NCBI GenBank assembly: GCA_023376005.1
Contig: CM042156.1
Coordinates: forward strand, 40,059,382 to 40,123,381
DNA: 64,000 bases
DNA from: Doryteuthis pealeii
Lineage: Eukaryota > Mollusca > Cephalopoda > Myopsida > Loliginidae
Direction: 5' to 3'
Of the stretch, positions 23,504 to 34,058 are shown piece after piece. The notes beneath the pieces were generated by a model. The model was given only the letters and a program-made list of their open reading frames with translations. It had not been told where the DNA came from and made no database searches. Position 1 is the stretch's first letter, and the number at the start of each line of letters is the position of its first letter. The position numbers and the translations under genes were made by a program.

Positions 23504-25161
23504 AAGAACTCTCTCCTGCCGAGTACGAATTGCGATGTATCACTCTGCCCAATGAACTGGCCGAATTGAACCGTACCGGCGCCAAGCCGGGCGTCACCGC
23601 ACGGTGGGACGAAGAACCTCGACCGTCGACGAGCTATGTTATCAGTGAAGACAACGTGGAACCCGCGGTCGAAGAATTTGATGAGGACCAGGTGATCGAA
23701 GCAAGTGCACCGACCAATAAAAACAGCAACAACACCGTGAAACTTATGGATATATTGATGGGTAACAATGGAAACGAGACTATGAGACCCGACGATATTG
23801 CCGAAAGTCTCTTCTCGCTGAACGAGAGTTTGGGTACAGAACTCGTAAATGCGAGCATGGGTGTAGATTTACTTGGAGATCTTGACTTGGTCGCCCTTAA
23901 CGATACATTTAATTATCTTCTGACAAATGATTTCGATGCTTCGGACTATAACGAGAGCTTTGACGCAGAGTATAGGCCTGACGATCTAAATCCTTTAAAC
24001 GAGACCTTTGACAGTGATTCATTGAACGGCACCATGGAAGTTCTCTCTGTTAACGGTAGTCTTGATTTGGATACAGAAAACAGCAGCCTCGGTTTGAATT
24101 CGTTAAATAGCAGCAATGGTGTAGACAGTTTTAACAGTAGCCTCGATTTAGATATTTCTAATAGCACCCTTGATCTAGAGAGTTTAGCTTTGAATGATAG
24201 TAGTGGTGGAGATATTTTTAACAGTTCAGATGTTTCTAATAGCAGTCTTGAGATAGAGGGTTTACTTTTGGAGGATTTTAACAGCAGTCTTTCAAATAGC
24301 AGTTTAAATGAGATGTCGTTGAACGATAGCCTCGATTTCGTTTCTTCGAATGTTTCAGACAGCGGTATAGACGCGGACTTTTCAAACAGTAGTTCTAGTA
24401 ACGAAACTTTAGATACTGGCATTGATTTGGAATCTTCCAATCAATCACTATCCTTAAACATGTCGGCAGAAATTAGCGAAGAATACTTGGAAATGATAAA
24501 CGAATCACTTCAGATGAACGATACGGCTGACTCTGTTGACGACCTGCTTGAGCTCTTTGATAGCAGTTTAAACGACAGTCTTCACCTGTTCCTCGAAAAT
24601 TTCAACAGAGCTCACTGGAAACCATACTCGACTCAAACGCCATTGGCGAGAACGTGGAGAATATTACAGATAGCGATTTTGAATTTGAAACTAACGATAT
24701 AGAGAATGGTAACGCGTTAAACGGTAGCCTTGATGTCGATACAGTGAATGGAAGTCTACCTGAGCTAGAGCTAGAAGATCTCTCTTCAAATGAGACCATC
24801 GGTAATGAATCTATGAATGATACTCTCGCAGGGGGGCTAATGGAAAACCTTAACGGCAACGATAACGCAACTGCTGGCGAGGAAGTAGTGGACGTAGGTG
24901 CATATTTGAAGAAAATCAACGGTAATGGTACAGAAGCTAACCTCGGGGCCTCTTTTCCCAATGATACTATATCAAATGAGGGTGGGATGGAAGAAGCGCT
25001 ACGGGAAGAGAGCCCAGATTTGGGGCTGGCCATTTCAGATGATGGCACCCATTTCATTGGAAGTTCTGGCGAACAGATTGAACCGGTCAGCTACAACGAT
25101 GGAGCCGACAAAGATGTAGACCAAGTAGATGAACTCGTGGTCGAAGGAAGCTTCAATAATC
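23504..25161 (+). CDS. Membrane glycoprotein gene, large N-glycosylation-rich exon
   Basis: Lies between TTTTTTAG and GTAAGT, phase 1 at both ends. The first about 75 residues are acidic and include one cysteine. The rest, to about residue 550, is a low-complexity but open run of Asn, Ser, Leu and Asp with dozens of N-x-S/T sequons, often as N-S-S-L or N-x-S-L-D-L-D units. This suggests an extended, densely glycosylated stalk between the cysteine modules and the membrane. Length is 1658 bases, one short of a multiple of three. Near 24606-24609 the frame breaks inside an otherwise perfect N-S-S-L unit; a single lost base, probably C, accounts for it. Downstream the alternate frame stays open and sequon-rich to the donor. 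No domain family recognised. Confidence 0.8.
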
Positions 25162-26772
25162 GTAAGTATAAATATTTCAATTTTTCCTTATATTCTTTTG
25201 TAACCTATTATACATTACCTGTTCTGCACTCGTACACCTTCGTTGCAGAATGTCGATGACTATCCGTTGCAATGTTCTGTGCTGGCCGATTCGAAGGACA
25301 CGAGTCAGAGACAGGCTCACAAGAATGAACCCCCCACAAAAAAACCCCCAACAACACAAAGTTGGATAACAGGACGCTAATTGAAGAGGAGGTTGTGACA
25401 CTAATTCGGAATTAAATGATTCCCAATAAGCTCTGACGAATCTACTATATGCAAGCTCCGCTTTACGGGATGGAAGCTTGTGTGGCGAGCCGGAAGTTAT
25501 CGCTTCAACATACAGAGGTCGAATGACAAATAAGTAGTTTGCGCATATGGATCGCGCCTTAGTAAAAATAAAATTCAAAATAAAATGTTGTCAGCCGGCA
25601 AGAAATTTTATTAACTAAGTCGATTGCTGACTTCACTGGTGTGGATCCCTGGCTATTTTCTACCTACTGCTACTGAGACGACCCTATCACCCAACTGCTT
25701 GACCACCCAGATATTCGATACTTAATTTTCTTCTCAGACTTTTTGTCTGCAATCTCTCTTAAAACGATAACATAACATTTTTTTCTATCTCAGTGTCCCC
25801 AATACAATACATTTAAGGTGCAATTGTTACCATTGATTTCGTAGCAGCATGCTAGCCACTTTTCTTCAAGACAATGCGCCTGTTAAGAAATGCAATGAAT
25901 GTCAATTAATTTATATATGTGTGTATTTTTTGTTTGTGGGCGAATTCTCGTATTTCTCCACATATATAAATGAATTGACAGTATTTAAGATTTAAAGATG
26001 TCTGCAGGAGAGTTATGAGGATATACCATATTGACACAAACACGTAGGAGGTAGATGCAAAAAATAGAGCAGTCTGGCGCCTCAACGGTAAGCAAGGTAC
26101 GGAGAGGGGTGAAGCAGAGAGGAGAGTAGCATCGGCAGAAAAGAGAGCCAGAAAGAGAGATAAAAGCCAGCAGCCCAGAAAGCATCACAGTTTGTGTGCA
26201 TTCAGTACAACAAAGACTGTCATTCAAGAACTGGCCTGAAAAGTCACTTGCACAGATGCAATAAAGTTTTATTTTAATTTTTAATTTTAATTTTTTTTAA
26301 AAAAAAATTTAAATTTTTTCCTGGACACTACGCCATCGTCCTTAGTGGACGGAAAGGATCCAATAATATATATATATATTATTATTATTATTTATAGTTT
26401 TGCTTGAAGGCAATTACAATGCGTATATCGCATAAAATTCGATAATTATAGAAGATAATAATGACAAGTGAATTTCGGTAAAGAATTATTCGGTGTGTAG
26501 AACATCGTATTAGAATTCTTTACCGAAATTCACTTGTCATTATTATCTTCTATAATTATCGAATTTTATGCGATTTACGCATTGTAATTGCCTTCAAGCA
26601 AAAAATATAAATAATAATATATACTTTATTCAACAATGCTTCTAAAAAAAACAAACATCCAAAAATCTTATATATATATATATATATATATATATTCCAC
26701 AGTTGATCTTTATTTATGCAGGTGAAATGAAGTCTCTCCAATGATTTAATATATGTAATGCTTTCTTTATAG
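25162..26772. other. Intron between the sequon-rich and second EB-like exons
   Basis: No firm gene. At 25251-25380 a short open frame rich in charged residues follows a good acceptor (CCTTCGTTGCAG), but in phase 1 it stops after a few codons. A foldback element lies at 26400-26600, and (TA)n tracts at 26366-26379 and 26669-26694. Confidence 0.6.
26400..26605. repeat. Foldback element without ribozyme core
   Basis: Two arms of about 85 bases pair almost perfectly around a 40-base centre. The outer parts (GAAGGCAATTACAATGCG and complement) are shared with the ribozyme-bearing element at 14740-15020, but no CUGANGA box is left. Confidence 0.75.
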
Positions 26773-26910
26773 GTAAACTACTGGAGAAATGCAACGCGAT
26801 GGATGTGTGTCCACCTTTGTCGCAATGTTTGGAGGTTGGATGCGGACCACCAATCTGTTTCTGTTTGCCGACATACGGTCCATCAGAAGATAAAGAGACA
26901 TGTGTCCTAG
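26773..26910 (+). CDS. Membrane glycoprotein gene, second EB-like module exon
   Basis: Lies between TTTATAG and GTAATT; 138 bases, phase 1 at both ends, 46 residues. Cysteine spacing is C-x5-C-x5-C-x4-C-x4-C-x-C-x12-C, identical to the first visible exon at 15723-15866 although the residues between differ widely. This places a matching module on the membrane side of the glycosylated stalk. The join to the previous exon is in frame (C + GT gives Arg). Known from the family: such modules are extracellular and disulfide-bonded; the odd cysteine count suggests a pairing outside the exon. Confidence 0.85.
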   Translation, partial: VNYWRNATRWMCVHLCRNVWRLDADHQSVSVCRHTVHQKIKRHVS

Positions 26911-26932
26911 GTAATTCCTCGGATCTTTTATC

Positions 26933-26984
26933 CGTTCTATCTATCTATCTATCTATCTATCTATTAACCTAATCTATCTATCTC

Positions 26985-27041
<57 letters not shown>

Positions 27042-27122
27042 CAATTAACCTAATCTATCTATCTATCTATCTATCAATTAACCTAATCTATCTATCTATC
27101 TATCTATCTATTAACCTAATCC

Positions 27123-27156
<34 letters not shown>

Positions 27157-27183
27157 TAACTTAATCTATCTCTCTCTCTCTCC

Positions 27184-27215
<32 letters not shown>

Positions 27216-27227
27216 CTATTAACCTAA

Positions 27228-27294
<67 letters not shown>

Positions 27295-27295
27295 T
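26933..27295. repeat. (CTAT)n/(CT)n microsatellite with higher-order units
   Basis: Blocks of CTAT repeats separated by an ATTAACCTAAT-type spacer, alternating with CT runs. Confidence 0.95.
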
Positions 27296-27299
27296 GTTT

Positions 27300-27525
27300 T
27301 ATGAACTCATTGCACACTCGGTTTTCCGGTTAACGCCGGGGGTCCAGTGAGCTTCGGCCGATGGACTCGTCGAGAGTTTAATAATAGCGTTGATCCCAGA
27401 GGGCTATCCCCCCAGGCAACGACGCAATTTTTGTTCTTTCCCACCCATGAGCTTCGGCTTCTGGGTGGGCCCACGTTAAAACGAGGCCTTGTGCCCAGTC
27501 CATACACGTGGGGTATGAGACAAAT
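27300..27525. repeat. GC-rich unidentified segment
   Basis: A GC-rich 220-base island between CTAT microsatellites. It has short inverted motifs (GAGCTTCGGC twice; CCCACCC...GGGTGGG). Frames are open on both strands but short. It may be a SINE fragment; nothing recognised. Confidence 0.35.
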
Positions 27526-28026
27526 ATCCCTATCTATCTATCTATCTATCTATCTATTTGTGACGTAGTGGGTCTTCGTTCTTATAAATGGGTTCATTTC
27601 TTCGTGTATGAAAGCGACCCTTAAATTAAGATCCGTGGTAACCCTGTGCCGACTAAAAACAAATTAGAGCACAACTTCTTTCTTTGTCAACAAATGTATT
27701 ATGATCTAACAGTCATCAATGCAAAGAGAGATAGAGGGATGTTTATAATAACACAATCGGTATAATTAGAGATAGTAAACTTATCACGCTCCCGCCTGTC
27801 AGTTAAGTGTCAAACTTGGGAAAAGAAAGAAAGAAAGAAAGAAAGGCTGCTTTCTTGGATAGGCTAAAAAGTCTGCGTAGTGATTCGTCTTCAGACACTT
27901 TCTGGCCTTCACTTTCTGCTCCTTCAACTACTCGACCCTTCTTTTATAATCATTTTTATACGTCATTATCTCTGTATATTTTAATTCCATTGTATATTGT
28001 TATATTTATTATATAAGTACATTAAA

Positions 28027-28242
28027 CCACAAGGTTCCTAGTTCGATACCCGCCCTCGCCAACTCAGCGCATGAGTAGCACAGGGATCTGTGCGGTAAAG
28101 TAAGGAGCTGATGGTAGGTGTGGCGCTCCATCTCAGACGCTAAAACAATCTCCTTGGTCTAGCGCTAGTGAAAAGGGGATAGACTCCCTCGCTGCATGGC
28201 CGATACCGACATTAGGCTGCCCCGACGACTTACTTTTATATA
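28027..28242 (+). mobile_element. tRNA-derived SINE, family A, 5'-truncated
   Basis: Begins at the B-box-like GTTCGATACC and continues with the body shared with 50575, 54175 and 61350-61604 (GAGTAGCACAGGGATC, TAGCGCTAGTGAAAAGGG, GATACCGACATTAGG). Ends before the (TA)-rich target. Confidence 0.8.
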
Positions 28243-28564
28243 AGTACATTACAATTTTAACCAAACAATTCAACATTTTTCTTCTCAAGAATGTTTTTAA
28301 TTATTAAATATTTCGGCATTTTTTTCTGATTTGGAATTCTAACAAACAATTCACAAAATGCATTCCAGCTAGATTCTTCCATTCTAAATATTTTTTCCAA
28401 AATATTTTTCTTTCTTTTTTCACCCATAATTTACTTTTACTAACTGATTATTTTGCAAGCCTTAACTACCCAAGTTACGTTACAATCACCCTGTACAATG
28501 GTAATAATGGTTTGTGGTATTTTGTACTTGTATGCATATTTTGTTTGAGAAAATAGTGGCATTA

Positions 28565-28690
<126 letters not shown>

Positions 28691-28774
28691 TACTCTTCCA
28701 TTGAGGTTCGTTATGAGTGATTTAAATAGTATAATGGTTTTTGTAGTTCACTTCATATGAATGAGAATAAAATT

Positions 28775-28890
28775 AAAGTTGGCGAAGTGGTCTATTGTCG
28801 GTATCAGTCAGACAGTGAAGGAATTTACCCCTTATTCACAGCACTAGACCAGGGAGATTATTTTTGTGTCTGTAACAATTTGTGCTGTAA
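28775..28890 (-). mobile_element. Degenerate family A SINE fragment
   Basis: Plus-strand sequence GGTATCAGTCAGACAGTG and what follows is the complement of the family A body. An open frame of 112 codons over it is incidental. Confidence 0.6.
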
Positions 28891-29019
28891 ACAAATTCTA
28901 AACAATGAAGAGTTTACATATATAGAAATAATTCTGAGCAAATTATTTTACTTAAAAAAAACAAAACAATTTGATTATTTATTGAATGATACTTATAACC
29001 TCTCAGATCCTGACTATAC

Positions 29020-30133
29020 GAGGGATCATATAAGGAGTTCGAGCAAAGAATCTAGAGGCAACTCTACTATTCGTAGATTTCTCCAAGGCATTTGATTCCA
29101 TACACAGAGGAAAAATGGAACAAATACTACTAGCATATGGTCTCCCCAAAGAAACGGTTACCGCTATACTGATGCTCTACAAAGACACTAAAGCAATGGT
29201 ACGCTCACCTGATGGCGACACATAGTTCTTTGACATCGCCGCTGGAGTCCTACAAGGAGATACATTAGCACCATATATATTTATAATATGCCTAGACTAT
29301 GTACTCCGAACATCACAAGATACTATAAAAGAAAAAGGTTTCACACTAAGAAAGGCAAGGAGCAGGCGATATCCCACACAAACTGTCACAGATGCAGACT
29401 ATGCAGATGACCTCGCACTTCTTCCAGATACACCAGCACAGGCTGAGTCACTACTACATAGCTTGGAGAAGGCAGCAAAGAACATCGGCCTCTATGTGAA
29501 CTCTGATAAAACGGAGTTCATGAGCTTCAAAAAGAAAGGAGACATCTCCACACTTGACGGTAAACCTCTCAAAATGGTGGAACAGTTCACATACCTAGGT
29601 AGTAATATCTCATCCACAGAGAGTGATATCAATACACGAATAGGAAAGGCATGGTTGGCCACAAATAAATTATCAGACATATGGAAATCCGATCTCGCTG
29701 ACAATTCTTCCAGGCTGTGGTTATATCATTATTGCTGTATGGATGCACCAACTGGACCCTAACGAAGCGCCTTGAAAATAAGCTAGATGGGACCTGCACA
29801 AGAATGCTGCTTGCAGTCTTAAACAAGTCGTGGAAACAGCACCCCACAAGGAGGCAGCTGTATGGCCACTTGCCCCCCATCTCCCAAACCATACGAGTGA
29901 GACGGACTAGGCATGCAGGACATTGCTGGAGAAGCAAGGACGAGCTCATAAGCGACATACTCCTGTGGAAGCCAACACATGGGCGTGCTAGTGTGGGCCA
30001 CCCAGCCAGGACCTATATTGACCAACTATGTGTGGATGCTGGATGCTGCGCAGAGGAGCTCCCGGGTGCAATGAATGATAGGGAGGGTGGGCGTGAGATT
30101 GTCATGGATGTCCGTGCTACTTGCGCGACATGA
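29020..30133 (+). pseudogene. 5'-truncated non-LTR retrotransposon (reverse transcriptase and C-terminus)
   Basis: Conceptual translation shows the reverse transcriptase palm motifs in order: VDFSKAFDS (about 29073-29099), GVLQGDTLAP (about 29248-29277), and the catalytic YADD box (about 29400-29411). After these come the CLOSED C-terminal segment with YLGSNISS, LLYGC and ARHAG/RHAGH-like motifs. A TAG at 29223-29225 interrupts the frame. A deletion near 29700-29715 shifts it, so the second part reads in another frame from about 29717. It ends in a TGATGA-type tail before (TA)n. Typical of RTE/CR1-like non-LTR elements in aquatic animals; inactive. Confidence 0.85.
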
Positions 30134-30149
30134 TGATGATGATGAAATA

Positions 30150-30151
30150 TA

Positions 30152-30197
<46 letters not shown>

Positions 30198-30213
30198 CAT
30201 TATATATAAAGTC

Positions 30214-30269
<56 letters not shown>

Positions 30270-30280
30270 ATATATATAAA
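30150..30280. repeat. (TA)n microsatellite
   Basis: Several TA runs broken by AAAGTCATT units. Confidence 0.95.
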
Positions 30281-30283
30281 GTC

Positions 30284-30450
30284 ATTGGGCTGGCCTAATG
30301 TTGGTTTCAGCCAGACAGTGAGGGAGTCCATTCCCTTTTCACTAGCGCTAGACTGAGGAGATTGTTTTTGGCATCCGAGGCGGAGCACCACACATATTAT
30401 CAACTTCTCGCTTTACCGCACTGATCCCTGTGCTACTCATATGCTGATAT
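30284..30450 (-). mobile_element. tRNA-derived SINE, family A, fragment
   Basis: Plus strand reads as the complement of the family A body: two bases off GGTATCAGCC, TAGCGCTAGACTGAG, and GATCCCTGTGCTACTCAT. The tRNA head is missing. Confidence 0.75.
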
Positions 30451-30459
30451 ATATATATA

Positions 30460-30845
30460 TGAGAGTGAGTAAATAAACAATGTGTTCATTTGATGTGCTT
30501 AATTGAAGTCATACCTAATTTTGAAAATTAATTAGTTATAATAAACAATGTGTTTATTTGATATGGCTTTTAGACGACAATTTTTGGAGGATATGTGCTT
30601 AATTGAAGTCATACCTAATTTTGAAAATTAATTAGTTAATAATTAATGAATTTAGGCGGGCATATATGTTCAAATGTAAGGCTAAACAAATCGATAAAAT
30701 GTCAATCCTGAATGTACATTTCGACCTATTAGGTCTCATCAGCAAGGTTATAGACATGGGAGACTGCTCCGTGTGTGTCTCGAAACCTCGACTGCCAAGT
30801 TGACAGACGGTGATTTTAACCACTACACCAGCCGGCCATTCCCAC
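30460..30845 (-). mobile_element. tRNA-headed SINE carrying a hammerhead ribozyme, copy 1
   Basis: Read on minus: a tRNA-like head at about 30840-30770 with an A box-like GGTGTAGTGGTTA and a B box-like GGTTTCGAGAC, then the hammerhead (30747-30706), then an AT-rich body. The tail segment GTGCTTAATTGAAGTC is present twice (30496 and 30597), so the tail is duplicated or two copies are nested. Same family as 52262 and 63650. Confidence 0.8.
30706..30747 (-). ncRNA. Type I hammerhead ribozyme in SINE, copy 1
   Basis: On minus: CUUG, CUGAUGA, stem II GACC/GGUC with loop UAAUA, GAAA, palindromic stem III AUGUACAU, U before cleavage, then CAGG. Stem I pairs with one G-U. All core residues are intact. 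The self-complementary stem III is typical of hammerheads that work as dimers. Confidence 0.85.
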
Positions 30846-30954
30846 ATTCTTCGTATGTTTTTGAACTTATTTATATTCCACTTTTTATTGACTTGCTACA
30901 CGACAGTATGAGAGTGAGTAAATAAACAATGTGTTTATTTGATATGTTAGCCAT

Positions 30955-31145
30955 AAAAACAAAAAACAAACACAGGATGTTACGATCAGAGGAAACAATT
31001 TTATGTGTCTACACTTAACATTTTTCATTGTTCTCCCTCACAAAAAATTCTGTAACAGTGTCCTGATGATGGTTTAATACCGAAATACTTAAGTATAGAT
31101 ACATAAAATTGTTTTCTCTGATCGTAACATCCTGTGTTTGTTATA
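30955..31145. mobile_element. Terminal-inverted-repeat element with internal ribozyme
   Basis: Inverted ends of about 48 bases (AACACAGGATGTTACGATC and complement) enclose about 90 bases. A complete hammerhead spans the right side of the loop and part of the right arm. It has no coding capacity. Confidence 0.8.
31058..31102 (+). ncRNA. Type I hammerhead ribozyme in foldback element
   Basis: GUGUC, CUGAUGA, U, stem II GGU/ACC with loop UUAAU, GAAA, then UACUUAAGUA flanked by A and U as a perfect 12-base palindromic stem III, A at the cleavage site, and GAUAC. Stem I is five pairs with one G-U. The core is complete. Confidence 0.85.
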
Positions 31146-31314
31146 GTTTTTGAAAATATTTATTCACATATTTGACTTTAAAAACACCGCAGGCCAGTGT
31201 AATTATAAAGTTTTGCACAGTAAAATTATACAGATTTATCTAAGAGAAATAATTAGCTATGATAACCTTCCTTTGATAATTCAATAGATTTTCTAACATA
31301 CACACACAGATTCC

Positions 31315-31440
31315 TTGGTGTACCTGCTGTCACTAAGCGGTCACCCATTCACGTTTTGGGCCGAGCTCACGGCTGCTTAACTTTGATGATCCAACGGGAA
31401 ACCGGTATTTTAACTCGGGACTCGACCATAAGCCGGCGAT
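31315..31440 (-). repeat. 5S rRNA-related fragment
   Basis: On minus, a segment like GTTAAGCAGC...GAGCTCGG...GAATGGGTGACCGC matches the middle of animal 5S rRNA (box A region and the GGGTGACC motif). It is diverged and incomplete, so a 5S-derived SINE head or pseudogene rather than a working gene. Confidence 0.5.
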
Positions 31441-31837
31441 AATCTTTTTTAGTCACCAAATAACAAGCAAATTTCTGACATGTCGCAAATCCGTTACTTT
31501 GTGATCCACTTGTGTTGGTCTTGTTAGACAACTTCTGACGCTGATCCCCACGTGATTATCAATGTCAACCTCGTCAGTCGTCACACAGTCGCAAACGTCA
31601 TTGCGTCGACTTTTGTCGTGAAGGCCAACGACATGTTCCTGAATGATGGCTCAGTGTTTATCTGATTACCGGCGACAAGACGTTCGGTGCAAACGCTAGC
31701 AATATTCTTACGGGCATCATTCTTCTCATGCTCATTTCATGCTACGTAGAAATGATGTTGTTCTGGATAGAATGTTCCACCCATAAGCGGTATCGATTTG
31801 TATGGTTTCAAGTATTCCTGTCTAGTACTAACGATTT

Positions 31838-31960
31838 ATATGGCGTAGTGGTTAACATGCCGGACTTCGGCATCGCAAACAGCGTGTTCGAACTTCAGTC
31901 GTGATATTGCGTTCACTTTCGGACTAATACCCTTGGGAATTATATGAACTCCTAATCGTA
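31838..31960 (+). mobile_element. tRNA-like SINE head
   Basis: GGCGTAGTGGTTAACATG followed by GTGTTCGAACTT at suitable spacing are A and B box-like sequences. The body then shares ACTAATACCCTTGGGAA with family B SINEs. Confidence 0.5.
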
Positions 31961-32041
31961 CAATTAGTGTTCTTGTACAAGGATGACTCTAGCATTGAAT
32001 AACCCACGAAGATTGATATGTCATTAAAGAAAGATATCCTA

Positions 32042-32080
<39 letters not shown>

Positions 32081-32099
32081 TATATATTTCTTTCTTTTG

Positions 32100-32450
32100 G
32101 AAGTCCGTCGCAGACGACGATGACGTCACTCCATATTTTCATTTGTGGACCCTATGGTGGCTCATTAGTCCAATTCTCGACTTGCAGATGCGGTCACACA
32201 CATTGCAGGGGAAATTCACATCTGCATTTGGTTGTTCATGACGCCACTCAGCAGTCCTATTTATCTCATTATTGAGCTGCTTAGCTCCTGTACGACAGGC
32301 GTCTCGCCAACCCTGTCTTTAGGAGACCAGATCTTCCACGCTTGAAGGTGTGATGTTACATTTCTTCAGTGTTGTCTTAATATGGTCTTTGAACAGCTTT
32401 TGGGGGACTTCTGTCCTCCGCATGCCACCTGTGAGTTAACTGTAAAGTAG
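32100..32450 (-). pseudogene. Non-LTR retrotransposon C-terminal relic with C2H2-like finger
   Basis: On minus: a frame with MRRTEVPQKLFKDHIKTT, then after a stop QGWRDACRTGAKQ, and a Cys2-His2-type finger CNVCDRICKSRIGLMSHHR. This is the usual end of one group of LINE polyproteins. It contains stops, and no upstream RT is present. Confidence 0.65.
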
Positions 32451-32459
32451 TTTACGGAG

Positions 32460-33232
32460 AAGTCTGTCTGCATACTTAAAAAAACAAAATGAAAGAAAAA
32501 AAAAAGAATTTTACTATTAAACTGAAAGGTTTATAATTTCAACAAAAATAAATTTTTGCTGGCAGAATAATTTCAAGAAATTCGAAATTCAAATGGTCTC
32601 TCCATTTTACTGCTTTGTCTGTCTGACTTTTTGAGCGGTTATATAAAGGAATGTGTATATTTGAAATAAGCTCAAGACATTGCTACAGCTCAAGAATAAT
32701 ATTCATGCAGAGAAAAACAGATTTTTCTACCGAAACCTTGAGCAAAGTCATACAATGTGTTTGAATTAAGGTGCAAGTATTGTATCCGTGAAAATGGAGT
32801 CAATCTACAAGATATCATTTTTCGCAAATAACTAAAATTATATTTCCTTGGACAATGTTTTAAGACTCAAAACACTAAATGATTAATTTTTCTTATGTGA
32901 TAATCTTTTCTGGGCCACTGTGTAATTTCTTTCATATTAATTGCTGCTACAATCTAATAATTATTGGATACGAACAAAATTGTTATGGATCACTTTTGTA
33001 TGGTATTGATTAGGTTTATGACTATATCTTTGGTATAATTTTATTTATCTTATAAGAATTGAATGTGTGATCCTTATAATACGTTGGAAGACTTAGAGTA
33101 ACGTTCCAACGTAGGTGAAAATAAGAGTTTCATATAATAAGAAATACAGATTTTATTGTCTGAGCACATGGATGAAGAACAAATGCAATGGCATACATAA
33201 AATGTTAAAACATACAAGAACAGATGGGACTA
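32460..33232. other. Intron, nothing recognised
   Basis: AT-rich, no supported coding, no clear repeat family. Confidence 0.5.
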
Positions 33233-33624
33233 TCTATTAATAATGGAGATTTGCTCCCGGTTTTTGTCCGTAACAAAAATTACGTCACTGCTTACGTCAC
33301 ATTACCCAAAATCGTCATAACAGAATAAATACACTCAAAATTTGAACATGCGACATTAGACAGTCCTCATTGTTTTTTAAAACAAGTTTTAATAAATACA
33401 TGACTGGTATTATATATCTATATATAGTTTGTTTTATTTTAATACATATTTAAAGTTTACATTTCAAATTGTTTTATTTTTTAATCCTTTAATGAATTTG
33501 ATGATTTTACTTACTTAGGGTACAAACTCGCTGACATTGAATTTTTTACTCCCACCCCTCAGACAATATGTTTCAAAAATCTATTTTTACATCGCCTGAG
33601 GGTATTTTTTTTATTTTGTACTAG
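33233..33624 (+). mobile_element. Small non-autonomous Helitron-like element, copy 2
   Basis: Starts with TCTATTAATAATGG and ends with a weak hairpin, a T-rich spacer and CTAG followed by T. The body matches 22905-23334. Confidence 0.6.
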
Positions 33625-33639
33625 TAGTTCTAAAGAAGT

Positions 33640-33800
33640 ATGAGTTGTTTGTTGAAGAAATAAGTGTGTCACTTACTGCTAGTTGGGACAGTTCTCGAGT
33701 TCGAGAAGGCTCCCGAGTCCGACAAGAAATACCCAAAGACGGCCGGAGGGCACATCGGCCGAAACGTTGTACAGATAACAATAAGAATAATCCAAATACT
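33640..33800 (+). repeat. Repeat with hammerhead relic
   Basis: Shares a long stretch with the complement of 59650-59780 (GTCCGACAAGAAATACC, ATCGGCCGAAACGTTGTAC). The CUGANGA box is mutated here. Confidence 0.5.
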
Positions 33801-33992
33801 ACCAATTATCAATCCTCATCTCAAAAATTCAGAGAAATAGTAAAACAAAACAAAAATGAAAAAAGTTTTGATAAAACCCAATGTCACAAAAAGGATTGTT
33901 TTTCTTTGTCTTTTTTACAACATTTCTTTGGTTTTACTGCATTCTGTAAGTTTTTTTTATATTTCATAACTTTTCTTTTTAAATTCCCACAG

Positions 33993-34058
33993 GTGCCGCC
34001 CAGCCACTGCATTGTAGCGACTTGGGCACCTACGAGGAGATCCAACCGAATCAATCCT
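33993..34058 (+). CDS. Membrane glycoprotein gene, short linker exon
   Basis: Lies between TTCCCACAG and GTAAGA; 66 bases, phase 1 at both ends, 22 residues with one cysteine (HCSD). The frame joins G + GT (Gly) upstream and T + CC (Ser) downstream. It connects the second EB-like module to the transmembrane exon. Its small size makes the call depend on splice sites, phase and the matching chain of phase 1 introns; transcript data would settle it. Confidence 0.65.

Noticed and set aside
23946..24440. Minus-strand frame over the stalk exon
   Set aside because: Shadow of the sequon-rich exon, caused by its biased codons.
28757..29095. 112-codon frame with a start codon
   Set aside because: Its first part is a reversed family A SINE and its end is an out-of-frame part of the retrotransposon.
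29463..29762. Apparent host gene
   Set aside because: Part of the reverse transcriptase ORF of a non-LTR element.
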